A program made the position numbers and the translations under genes. A DNA stretch of 64,000 nucleotides from Clarkia xantiana subsp. parviflora (lineage: Eukaryota > Streptophyta > Magnoliopsida > Myrtales > Onagraceae), in NCBI GenBank assembly GCA_036873135.1, contig JAPTYO010000007.1:13498763-13562762 (forward strand), written 5' to 3'. Shown piece after piece: positions 26,433-45,489 of the stretch; positions within the stretch are counted from its first letter, which is position 1, and each line of letters opens with the position of its first letter. The notes under the pieces were generated by a model, which was not told the DNA's origin, did not search any database, and saw only the letters and a program-made list of their open reading frames with translations.

Positions 26433-27416
26433 ATCCTTGCAAAAATAAACTCCGTAGATAAAGAGGTTATCTAATAGATGACTATGTCTCTGTTCTCAAA
26501 ATATGATCCTAACCCGGAGATCCTTGGACTCCGTACTATATATGCAATGAATAACATGTTCATCAAAGATAGGTACACGAAGACTCAAGACAACGCCATA
26601 AAGAGTAGGCGCATACATCTACCAAGTACGACACATTGGAGTGTTCATAAACACTTCTTCGCCATCTCACAAGAAAGGAAGGCAACCAAGGATACAAGTC
26701 CTAATAGAATAAACATCGGTAGAAGATCCTGTCATTGAAGTCATGCACCAAAAGAGAAACTCTAAAGATGCAAGATTAGCAAAAGAGATAGTGCAACAAC
26801 TAGAGTATGAAAAAGGAGATACATCTCCTATCAAGAGCCTTAGGGCAGGGTAATAGTTCTACAAGATCAACCAAAGAAGAGCTCAAAAGCTTGGGGAGTA
26901 AGGTTTCAAGATCGACCCTCACACTAGACGCACATCCCGATCAACCACCTTGTCTGCAAATGATAAGACATTTGACTCGGGCATCCCATCAAGAGGAGAA
27001 CCCCGACAAAAGGGGCACTAGAAAAATATCCCACCTTTAAGGTCATACGCCGAATACATGATGAATGAAGGTTATGACAAAACAAAAAAGGAGGGACTTG
27101 TCAGCTCAACACACCTCAAGCACGTATACGTACGCAATACAAATGCAGCCTCTAATGAAGTTATCCAACAAGGAATAGACAATACGGGGGCAAACCCAAG
27201 GAAAATCATGCAGCATCACCTGCAAACCTAAAGGAAAACGCCATTTTTAGATTCAAGTCCCAATGCAAAGGAAGACTATAATCAACATTCAAGGTGGGAG
27301 GAGCATGACCAATGTGACACCCCCTAAAGGCATTGAAGAATACTCCAATGTCAAGGAAAAGGCAAACCACACTAAGTGCCACAACACTCCAAGAAGATTA
27401 TCACAGCTCGGTCAGA

Positions 27417-27436
27417 CCCCCCCCCCCCCCCCCCCC
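27417..27436 (+). repeat. Poly-C run of 20
   Basis: An unbroken run of 20 C inside the Gypsy interior. Such runs are rare in plant DNA, and the length may also be an assembly or read artefact. Confidence 0.85.
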
Positions 27437-27585
27437 ATGCACGAGCAAAGAGCATGGATTAGATTGACTAGTCTGAAACACACTTACGAGATTAACAACT
27501 CAAGACACCATTCTATGAGAGAGCTTTTCAACCTAAAACACAAGGAAGGGGGGGAAAGAATTTACAAGCACCCCTAGGATACAAA

Positions 27586-27685
27586 CACTACCGTATCCTG
27601 GTTATCAAGAGAATGAAAATCACCCCCACCCACCCCGTATCCTGGTTATCAAGAGAATGAAAATCACCCCCACCCACCCAAAGCA
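27586..27685 (+). repeat. Direct duplication of ~46 bp (CGTATCCTGGTTATCAAGAG...)
   Basis: Two adjacent copies, each ending CACCCCCACCCACC, within the Gypsy interior. No coding content. Confidence 0.75.
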
Positions 27686-28259
27686 AAAGCTCTCCACCCA
27701 ACCTCTAAACATACATCGGACAAAGACATTATCCAAACCACGCCTATGACTGAAACAAGAAAGCACGAGAAAGAGTAAATCCTACAAGGGACACTCATCG
27801 CATTCAAACAAGCAGACAAGGGAGCCCCGAGAATAAGAGGTACCCAACCAAGAAAATGAACGAGGGGCCTTCAGCGGCCAAATATGAAAGGCGGTATGAC
27901 CACCAAGCAACTTGGGGGGCACCAAATGAATAAGTGCTTGGTAGTCCACCTAAGTGTAAAAGAAGAGATTAGAGGCAGAAGATCACAACAATATGCAATA
28001 CCACTTCTCCTAGAAGAGGTCACATAAGAGGAAAACATCATCAACTCCATGCACGAACTCGTCCTAAGTTGGCAACACACAAACATCGCCCTCGAAAGGT
28101 GATCTCCCACATTGAAGAAAAAGCGTGGTAACAGGCAATATCATAGAAGGAAAAGTCAAGTAAAGACTCGAAAAGCATACAAAAAACGCACCATACATGA
28201 GAAGGGACACAAGATAAGGTAATATTATGAGCCCTCCGGGAGCCAATCCCGCCAACACA

Positions 28260-28790
28260 TTCGACGCCCCCAAGAGCGTATCTTGAGAGTAGTTCTAAAA
28301 CTACGAACCTTGTGCCCTCCGGGAGCCTATCCCGCGAACAGATTCGACGCCCCCAAGAGCGTATCTTGAGAGTAGTTTTTATACTACGAACTTCGACGCC
28401 CCCAAGAGCGTATCTTGAGAGTAGTTTTTATACTACGACCTTCGACGCCCCCAAGAGCGTATCTTGAGAGTAGTTTTTATACTACGACCTTCGACGCCCC
28501 CAAGAGCGTATCTTGAGAGTAGTGTTTATACTACGACCTTCGACGCCCCCAAGAGCGTATCTTGAGAGTAGTTTCTATACTACGACCTTCGACGAGAGTG
28601 GTTTCCAAAAACTACGAATTTCGACGCCCCCAGGAGCGTATCTTGAGGTAGATTTGCAACCTACCAGATTCGACGCCCCCAAGAGCGTATCTTGAGGTAG
28701 AAAAAACACTACCAGATTCGACGCCCCCAAGAGCGTATCTTGAGGTAGGTTTCAAACTACCAGTTTCGACGCTAACCAGGAGCGTATCTT
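28260..28790 (+). repeat. ~49-bp tandem array with internal hairpins (about 10 units)
   Basis: Each unit has a constant block TTCGACGCCCCCAAGAGCG followed by TATCTTGAG and a short inverted repeat. In units to about 28590 the stem is GTAGT...ACTAC; in units after 28640 it is GGTAG...CTACC with different loops. Stem pairing is kept while its sequence changes. Tandem arrays in this part of Tat-type Gypsy elements are known sources of satellite DNA. Confidence 0.85.
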
Positions 28791-29215
28791 TGGTCTAACT
28801 TGTGCCCTCCGGGAGCCTATCCTGTGAAACGTTAAGTGCCCTCCGAGAGCCTGTCTCGTGAACAGTTTTCGACGCCAACCAGGAGCGTATCTTTGGTCTA
28901 ACTTGTGCCCTCCGGGAGCCTATCCTGTGAAACGTTAAGTGCCCTCCGAGAGCCTGTCTCGTGAACAGTTTTCGACGCCAACCAGGAGCGTATCTTTGGT
29001 CTAACTTGTGCCCTCCGGGAGCCTATTCTGTGAAACGTTAAGTGCCCTCCGAGAGCCTGTCTCGTGAACAGTTTTCGACGCCAACCAGGAGCCTATCTTT
29101 GGTCTAACTTGCGCCCTCCGGGAGCCTATCCTGTGAAACGTTAAGTGCCCTCCGAGAGCCTGTCTTGTGAACAGATTCGACTCCCACCAAGAGCGTATCT
29201 TTGGTCTAACAGTAC
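28765..29215 (+). repeat. ~103-bp tandem array (about four units)
   Basis: The units combine CGACGCCAACCAGGAGCG with TATCTTTGGTCTAACTT, TGCCCTCCGGGAGCC with TATCCTGTGAAACG, and TTAAGTGCCCTCCGAGAGCC with TGTCTCGTGAACAG. The array grows out of the 49-bp one, sharing the CGACGC...AGGAGCGTATCTT core, and each unit has GC-rich CTCCGGGAG or CTCCGAGAG palindromes. A single CCCTCCGGGAGCC motif also precedes the first array near 28234 and 28318. Confidence 0.85.
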
Positions 29216-29856
29216 CATATATACCATTTAAAGGGTATCAGAAGAGATCATCGCACCATACTGAGAAGGATTCCATGAGAAAATAATTGCAAAGTAAAGT
29301 TGTATAAAGAACACATAATGTTTTTTCTTGATGAGATAGCAGGTATGATGTGAATAAAAGCACAAAAGAAAGATAAGGAAAGGAAAGCATATACAAAGGA
29401 GAAGTCCATGACCAAAGGATCATACACAGAAGCACAAGGGGTTGTTATGAAAAGTAACGAGTTATCCTACCATCCATATCACAAGTCAAGAGAAGTATCT
29501 CAATGGAACCTAACACCACCAAGAAGGATAGCAAAGACATGAAATCCAAAGTTCAAGGCTCTCAAAATAAACTCGACCCATCAAGAAGAGAATTGCCTTA
29601 CAAGTCGCACAAATCAACCCCCGACAAACGTCATTGTTTGGCATGTCGCCCTCGCGTGACCTATGCTCGTATCAGACTTGAACATCGTCAAGCACAACTC
29701 ATGAAGGAGACATCTAAAGAGCATAAAAGATACAACATCCGACAAGACGAGACATCAGGACCTAACCCAACAAACATAGCCTAAACAAAAGGCAACTATA
29801 GCAATGACGGCTCTCCAATGAGAAAGGAATACTAAAGCACAATTCCATACATCGAG

Positions 29857-30074
29857 ATGTGGCTATCATGTCCACATACCCTGAAGTGGCTATCATGTCC
29901 ACATACCCTGAAGTGGTTATCATGTCCACGTACCCTGAAGTGGCTATCATGTCCACGTACCCTGAAGTGGCTATCATGTCCACACACTGCGAAGTGGCTA
30001 TCATGTCCACACACCATGAAGTGGCTATCATGTCCACACACTGCGAAGTGGCTATCATATCCACACACCAAGAC
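29857..30074 (+). repeat. 27-bp tandem repeat, eight copies
   Basis: The unit GTGGCTATCATGTCCACA+TACCCTGAA repeats head to tail with single-base variants (CACACTGCGAA, CACACCATGAA). Because 27 is a multiple of three, repeats such as MSTYPEVAI or GHDSHFAVC stay open on both strands. These frames are consequences of the repeat and not evidence of a gene. Confidence 0.9.
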
Positions 30075-30345
30075 CATCAAGTCCACCACAAGCCTAAAGA
30101 GCCAACACCCAACCTCAAAAGGAGATTCAAGAAAATGGGAAAAACAACACCCTTCATACGCTCATCAAAGGTAGGCACTTATATTTCAACCCATTGGGGG
30201 ATACTAGGTAGGAGACGTCCCCATTATGAAGACAACCTCCATGTCTCATGAAATCAACCATGAAGCAAAGAATCACGACAAGCACTATTGAGGGCATATA
30301 ACAAAACGATCCCCACAACAATCACAACTACGATACTAGTAGAGG

Positions 30346-31230
30346 CTAACTCAAGAGCAGTCTCCACCAAACTCCAAAGCAAGAATTTGCTATCTTAATC
30401 AGAGCCATGGCAAGAGAAAGGAACCTCAATAAAAGGCGATGATCACACCCATCACCAAAAGGAAAATCTTCAACGCAGAGGTTAATAACATAACCCATAG
30501 GAAAGCCAAAGACACCTTCGAAAGTCGTCAAATCTACATAAAGATGAAATGAAACTGAGACTCGGCCCCTCGGCTGGGGGGCAGAGGATAGAGAAGAGAC
30601 GTCAAGACCTATGATCACCCCATCGCCAGCCACAGGTTGTTTCCCTTCGTCAAGTAAAGAGGGCGCCTCTTCAACCACTACCTCCTCATCATGAGAGGGA
30701 GTCAGCAAGGGGGCACTTGAAGGAGAGCCCCTCGCGGTTTCCTTCTCCTTGGCAGCCGAGGGCCCGACCTCAGAGTCAGGTTTCCACGCCTCGGATTTAG
30801 ATTGACTTGAACTCTCGCCCACCGCAAAAACCCATTCGGCAACCAGGGGCGAACATTCTAACAACAAGAAGGAAGCAACATGAGAACAATCATAAGTATA
30901 TCACAAAGAAAAGAGAATGGAATGAGAACATACGGGAAGCATTAGCAGCCTTCCCTGACTTAGAAAATTTCTTGGCCTGATAAGCAGAACTAGATGGTTC
31001 TTCCCTCTCATCCGATTCAACGGACAGTCAGATTTGGTCTGACTACCTTGGAAAACGATCTTCAAGGTCTCCCTGTCTGAAGAAGAAAGATTCCCAAAAG
31101 TGAGTCATCTATACGAGCAACCAACGCAAAGATCGACCCTTACTCATAGAGGGGCGAGATATGCCTACTATGGGGGCAACCTTAACACCAAGGGAAGATG
31201 GCGAACTTTTAGTTTCCTCAAATGGAGCAA
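30346..31230 (-). pseudogene. Antisense gene inside the Gypsy element (putative gypsy-type transposon protein), likely spliced
   Basis: On the minus strand, exon-like stretches at about 31225-31155 (FEETKSSPSSLGVKVAPIVGISRPSM), about 31020-30935 (ESDEREEPSSSAYQAKKFSKSGKAANAS) and 30850-30346 (ECSPLVAEWVFAVGESSSQSKSEAW...) are separated by sequences with plausible splice sites; the last acceptor is TTGTTGTTAG. The composition, acidic and Ser-rich followed by a LVAEWV block, resembles the antisense proteins that Tat-type Gypsy elements carry between pol and the 3' LTR. Their function is unknown. The C-terminal part drifts into non-homologous sequence, so it is probably dead. Confidence 0.45.
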
Positions 31231-32230
31231 CGCTTCAACACATCCGAAGGAAGGGTCAACCCTTAACACATGTCAATAGACCCCTTCGCTCGCGACGGTA
31301 AGAAGAAAGCTTGTAAGCATTTTCACCCTCACTTTTATGGGGAACAAATTGCAGGGTAAAGGTCAAGAGCTATACACACGCTCCAACGAATGAAGGAAAA
31401 ATGTTACACATGTCGAAGGTCGAGGTTAATGGACAATGCTCACGCTAGTACGAGGGAGGCGGAACGTTGTGTCCCATTGAGTGGCAGAGTTCCCACCCTC
31501 AGGTAAAGGAGAGGTCTATGCTCTCACCTTTGCACTTATACTCATATTCATGATTAACATCTACAGGTACATCAATGTCATCACTCATGCTTATACTCAC
31601 AACCCGTCCATACATACATACATGTTCATGCTTGCACTCATATGCATACCCACGTACACACTCCCATGTGTTCAAACATTTAGATGTCCATGCACATGGC
31701 CGCCATATATTTATGCATACATTCATGACTACAATCGCAACATATCTATACTCACTCCCATCCTTATGTTCCTACTTGCATGTATGCTAGTACACATCCT
31801 CATGTTCATGATATGTCCATGTTCACTCCTAGGTAACATCCTATAGGCATATTTTTTAAGCATCCCATACTTAGAAAAATTTTAGATCAAAACTAAATTT
31901 TTCTCCACTTAGACAAATCCCGGCATGAAATTGAAGCATGAATCGCCTAGCCGCATTCATATTGCATCCCTACGCAAGCGTGTATTTTTCGAGTATACGC
32001 CCGTAACAAAGATAGATTTATTATTTCCACCACAGACGGACACGTACTTAGACACGTGTCCGTGCTATTCTGACGTTTACAATTCCTCTATCTTATAAGG
32101 CAGGGGGCAGAGTCAGAGGCACACATCCATGGGTAAGTAAACATTCAGACAAGAAGGTAAAATCCCGGTTTCAAATTGCGCGTGTCATACCATCCTAAAA
32201 TAGAGTCAATCAAGGGTCAGACCATTGGTT

Positions 32231-32244
32231 GACTCGGGGGCATG
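32231..32244 (+). promoter_or_regulatory. Polypurine tract of the Gypsy element
   Basis: The purine-rich CTCGGGGGCATG immediately precedes the 3' LTR, where plus-strand DNA synthesis is primed in LTR elements. Confidence 0.55.
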
Positions 32245-33229
32245 TGATGGATATACGCCCAATTTGAACCCGTTGACTTCCGAATCGTCTTATTTTTATC
32301 ACCCCGTTAATGATTGTAAATCGAAACTTCAACCCGAACACTTCGCGAGAACACCAACGGACCGGACGAGGCCGAAGCGCTCGTCCGGCCGAGTCAGACT
32401 CACCTAGGTGACGTCGGGTGGCCACACCCGACCTCCCCTAGGGGAGATCGAGTGGGCCAACCCGATCTCCCCTAGGGGGGATAGGGTTGGCCAACCCTAT
32501 CTCCCCTAGGAGGGGTTGGGTGGCCTCACCCAACCCCTACCCTTGGGGGTCGGATTTTCCTTCCCCCCAAGGGCCCCGGCACCATTCTCGAACTCCCATA
32601 CTCGGTTTATTTCCGCCAACCTTCTCCGTATCCTAAGGTCTTAATTACGTACTTAAAGGTTAGTTAACTGTGTTTAAAGGTTAACGATGTCATTAAGCCA
32701 CCTTAATGACACCGTTGCCTATAAATACCACACCTCCACTATTCATTTGATCATCTTGGCAAATTGCATAATTTTGCTCTGACATCTCTCTAGCTTTATC
32801 TCTCTAAAACCGTACTGACTTAGGCATCGGAGAGGGTTCATCAGGCACCACCCCCTCTGTGCCTGGTACTGCCCCTCTTGCAGGGTGGCAAGGAGAAGAG
32901 AACCAAGGAAGCAGAAGAGCATAGAGCAGAAGGACAAGCCCCAGGGGGTAAGAAGTACAAGCCTCAGGGGGTCAGAAGGAGAGAAGGAAAAGAGGTCAGA
33001 AGGAGAGAAGGAAAGGAGGTCAGAAGGAGAGAAGGAAAGGAGGTCAGAAGGAGAGAAGGAAAGGAGGTCAGAAGGAGAAAAGAGAAGTACATATATCAAC
33101 GACTACCCCAAGGGAGCAGAAGGGCATGGATCAGAACGACTAGCCCTAGGAACACTGAACCCGACATTTCATTAGTGGGAGATAAATTCTAGATTGACGA
33201 CCCGTTGACCTAGACTTTATAACCTAACA
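32245..33229 (+). repeat. 3' LTR of the Gypsy element (985 bp)
   Basis: It is longer than the 5' LTR for two reasons: a duplicated palindromic GATCTCCCCTAGGGG block near 32430-32480, and four full copies of the 24-bp purine unit where the 5' LTR has two. Outside these the two LTRs differ by only a few substitutions. Confidence 0.92.
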
Positions 33230-33389
33230 TATGGTAAAATCTTTTGTTTCTTATTCTTATTTTGAAAAGGATGCTTTTTGTATTTTGCTAAGTGGTTAAA
33301 TAAATAACTTGTACCATTTACAAGTAGCAACATATAATTTTTTACCACAATATTTATACTAAGAAAAAATTGGGTCTTCTTTATCCTTT

Positions 33390-33610
33390 GTGAAATGCTC
33401 CCGCAGGTGGTCTTAGGGGCCCTTATCAGGATGTCAGTATTCGTAGCCTATTCGCTCCACACTTAAGACTAATTCTCACTCGCACTGGGTCAGTCTGTAA
33501 GGGGTAAAGTGCTGAGCATAAATATTTTTTCATTCTCATGGTCACTAGCGGAGATTGAACTCCTGACATCAGATTAAGGGATGAGGCGTTGAACCACCGC
33601 ACCATATTAC
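33390..33610 (-). repeat. tRNA-derived SINE, copy 1
   Basis: Read on the minus strand, it starts near 33608 with GGTGCGGTGGTTCAACGCC (box A-like TGGTTCAACGC, 33586-33596). Box B-like GAGTTCAATCT follows about 35 bases on. The body (AGCACTTTACC, TGTGGAGC, GCTACG, CCTGAT) is shared with the copy at 55525-55700. Spacing of the two boxes is as in tRNA genes, but no cloverleaf forms. Confidence 0.65.
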
Positions 33611-33619
33611 ATAGTATAA

Positions 33620-34560
33620 CTTCCATATGATTAAAATGAAAAGACTATCATTACTGTATCTGAGGGTTGGTTCAGTGTATCAAACTATACTAAATAAATC
33701 CTCTAGGGTTGGTTCAGTGAATTATCATTACTGTATCTGAGACTACATTAACTTGGACAGAAGATTCGTGCATGTGCATGTGCATCAACCATTATAACAT
33801 AATTGAATTAATACTATGATGATTACAGTGAACTGACCGAATAAATAATAATATAAACTAGAACCAATCTTATGGCCTCTGGGGTTGGTTTAGTGAAGAC
33901 GATGCTAAGACTCCATTAGCATTAACTTTGTAAGACGATGCTCATCGGTCATAGTCTGGAATGAAATTGAACTTTATCTTTATAAACATTAGAGACTGAA
34001 CCTAAGTACATAATTAATTGAATTATATATGTCTCTATGAACCCTAGTCACTCAACAATAGCACTGAAGTAGAAATCGAACGTTGTCTCTATGAAGTGAA
34101 CATCAGTAAAGTGTGAAGCTTTAAATAGATGAAAAATTGTGAATGATTGAAGAATTTGAAGGTGAACTATAGTGTCACTGCGTTAAAAGGATGGAGACAT
34201 AGTTATAACTTATAACTTAGGAAATAGAAACATTTGAATTACTATACACTAGAAAAAACTTTTTATTATTTTCAATAGTATTAACTAATAAATATTAAAT
34301 ACTAATAATAAGTAATATAATATATTAATACATTTCGGTCCAGTTTTTATGATTTTTTTAGTTTGAGAATCAAATCAAATAAAAAAAATCCGAAATACAC
34401 TATAAAACTGCACAGACACCGAATAGTAAGATATATAATTTTTTATTTTTTTTTAGTAAAGATCAAACCTGTGAAAATTGTTGTGAAATTTATCTAGAAA
34501 ATATAAAAGAGATAGAGCTATAGCAAAATGTTTTGATTCCTTGGTGGGACTGAGAACTAT
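33620..34560. other. Intergenic DNA with short dispersed repeats
   Basis: GGGTTGGTTCAGTG/GGGTTGGTTTAGTGAA occurs three times (33667, 33707, 33882), and CATTACTGTATCTGAG twice. Otherwise AT-rich and non-coding. Confidence 0.5.
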
Positions 34561-35143
34561 AATACTTTCTAATGAAATTTCACTCTTTCTTTCACAGTTT
34601 GTACTTTGTAGCACCACTTTTTTTTTTAATCTTTTTTTTCCAGTCCGGATATTGTAGACTTGTAGTACAGAACTACAGATACGATTTATTATTATTATTA
34701 TTATTTTTCTGTCTCTGTTTTGCGGTTCAGCCGGATTTTGCTTTCGGTCCTAATAACGGCTTACTGAGTAACTAACGAGTTCTGTTAAAAAGGCCCAGGA
34801 ACTCTTATCTTTCTGTTATTTTATATTCGACCCCAAATATTTCAATATTCAAGAGTGCTTCTCGTCTTGCTAAAAATAATAATTGGAAATTGGAGCGAAA
34901 ACCCCGACCAAGAAAGAAAGAAAGAACCTCAGAGGGTGTACGTTAAGAAAGCATCACACTCCAGGCACACGTTAGCATGAGCCCTCAATGCTTCGCACAC
35001 CGTCTCTGTCTCCTCCTTCTCTCCCTTGCTTATCCTACTCGTCTTTCTCCTTCTCGTTTTGCTAGGTTTAGGGTTCTTTGCGCTTCTTTCTGTGCCGAAC
35101 AATTTCTACATGCAATTCGCGTAGCCGCCTGTGGAGACATCCG

Positions 35144-43624
<8,481 letters not shown>

Positions 43625-44473
43625 TACTCATCATTAACAAAATTCTCCTGTATGGATAAATGAGTTCTGATTGGCTCGTTTCCTTTTGAAGACGTGAGAG
43701 CCAGCCACCAGCCGTATGCTGCTTTATCACATCCAGGTCTGGGTTTTGGAAGAGGTTGCCCTGCAGTGCTGATCAGTTGTATATAACTATAATATAGCAG
43801 TATATATATGTTGGGGTTCTCTCAAAAGGAATTTTTGATTGGTCTCATTGGGTTGTTGCTACACAAGTTCTAGCTGTATAGTGTTGGAATGTAGGTTAAG
43901 GTGGTTCAGTGAGTAACAATGTAGAGTTTAGACGTAAACTGGAGCCTTGAAGAATGAGAAAGACATTTATACTAGTTGATGTGTCATTTTTCTGGATATT
44001 GTAGAGAGAGACAAAGGACAATAGGAGCATGGCATGGAAGGTTAGCTGGAGGTTCATGGGGGCCATCCCATTCATTCAGGGTAGTCATTATCTATCAAAT
44101 TGTTGAAGCTCAAAGGAGCAAGTAGAGCAACATAAATGGACATCCATGGAGGTTGAAGATGACAGAAGAGAAGAGGGAGTGGAAGTTGCTGAGTGTGACA
44201 GAGAACTGATTTTGGTGGCTGGTATCTGTTTTCCATTAATGGCAACGGAAGATGGTGGAGTAGCTAATATTATGCAAACATACAATGATACAAGAAGCAG
44301 TTCCTTCAGTTGGGTCATCATAATTAGAGCATCCAATGAGTCTCTAGTCTATAACTGACTTAGTTTTTTACACATACTGAGAAAAACGACCATAAACTAT
44401 ATCCACCTCAGTTTTTTGTTTTTGTTTTTCACGGATGATCCTAGTAGGGCTATTAGAAGAGCAGCACCTGCGA
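43625..44473. other. 3' flank of INO80, no further gene seen
   Basis: The first few hundred bases probably hold the 3' untranslated region. Frames at 44088-44336 and 44146-44358 overlap on opposite strands and resemble no family. Confidence 0.5.
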
Positions 44474-45259
44474 TATATTTAAGGATTAATAACCTACGAA
44501 AGATCTGAAGTTTGGCTCATGTTAACCGGAGAGGTCTGAGGTTTCAAATGTTAATATGAGAGGTCTGAGGTTTCAAATGTTAATATGAGAGGTTTGAGGT
44601 TTCAACCTTGTTGATATAAGAAGTCTTCGTTAATTTTTTTCGTTAAAACTGACAGAAGTTGGTCATTTGCTTGGCATGTGTCCAGAAATAAAATTAAATT
44701 CCAAACATGCCCTTCTATCCAAGTGTGCCCCTTACATGCTTGAATGAAAAGACGAAAATGCCTATAAAGCCACCACGGCTCCGACATCCGCCCCGGTTCC
44801 GGCGACCACCATTCCGACTCCGACAACCACCACCCGGCTTCGGCGACCACCACTCAACTCCGGCGACTACAACCGCGGCCCCGATTGGGCCCAATCGTTG
44901 CCGCGGTGGTGGTCACCGGAGTTGGGTGGCGGTTGCCGGAGTTGGGTGGTGGCCGGCCGTGGTGGTGGTGGCCGGAGTTGGGTGGTGACCGGAGTTTGGT
45001 TATGTTTTAATTAGTGAAAGGGTGTTTTTGTCATTTCATGTTTCATTAATTAAACTTTAATTTATTTAAAATATTGCAAATGGGTAAATTAGACATTTCA
45101 CGTGGTTCTGTTAAATTTAACAGAAAATTTGGACGGAAAACAAAAAATTCACAAAGTTGAAACTTCAGACCTCTCATATTAACATTTTAAACTTCAGACC
45201 ACTCCCGTTAGTATTGGCCAAACTTCAGACATTTCATAGGTTATTAACCCTATATTTAA
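44474..45259. mobile_element. Foldback Mutator-like element B (768 bp) with 9-bp target duplication
   Basis: The element spans 44483-45250. Its ends GGATTAATAACCTACGAAAG and (reverse) GGGTTAATAACCTATGAAAT pair, as do inner parts (TCTGAAGTTTGGC). TATATTTAA flanks both sides (44474-44482 and 45251-45259). The core again has CCACCACGGCTCC and CCGGCGACCACC words on one arm and GGTGGTG/CCGGAGTTGGG on the other, the same core as element A at 9137. Non-coding, so a non-autonomous MULE of the same family. Confidence 0.85.
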
Positions 45260-45489
45260 TATATTTACTTGCTCAACATCTAGATTAATCTACAAACGCC
45301 CAGATTAGTAAGGATAAAGTATTTTTCACCTTGGTCTATGTTGAGATGGAAAAGTATCATTGTTCTAAAAGCTTATTATGTGTGTTTGTGTTCGGTAAAT
45401 TTAACAAGATACAGTTATTAATACGCATGAAAGAATGCACAAACGCACAAATTGCCACCTAAATGAAATACATTTTAGGTAAAAGAATC

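Larger units (their letters stand above)
23357..33234 (+). mobile_element. Complete but defective Gypsy-type LTR retrotransposon (9.9 kb)
   Basis: Two LTRs (23362-24270 and 32245-33229), both starting TGATGG and ending CCTAACA, enclose 8 kb. TATGG occurs on both outer flanks (23357-23361 and 33230-33234), a perfect 5-bp target duplication. A primer-binding-like TGGCGCCGTC lies just after the 5' LTR, and a purine tract (CTCGGGGG) just before the 3' LTR. The interior has a gag-like frame with stops, a relic of an aspartic protease, several tandem arrays and an antisense gene. I could not recognise reverse transcriptase or integrase. The layout (long internal region, hypervariable arrays before the 3' LTR, antisense gene) fits the Tat/Ogre branch of Gypsy elements; that placement is inference. 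Confidence 0.88.

Noticed and set aside
28260..29215. Direct repeats with short variable parts, superficially like a CRISPR array
   Set aside because: The 'spacers' are near-identical hairpins, the units lie inside a plant retrotransposon, and no Cas genes are present.
31481..31846. 121-codon hydrophobic frame that could look like a membrane protein
   Set aside because: It reads a degenerate CATACA/TTCATG-rich tract in the Gypsy interior, with similar frames on the other strand and no family features.
44088..44358. Overlapping opposite-strand frames downstream of INO80
   Set aside because: Short, no start context or splice evidence, no family similarity; more likely 3' flank.
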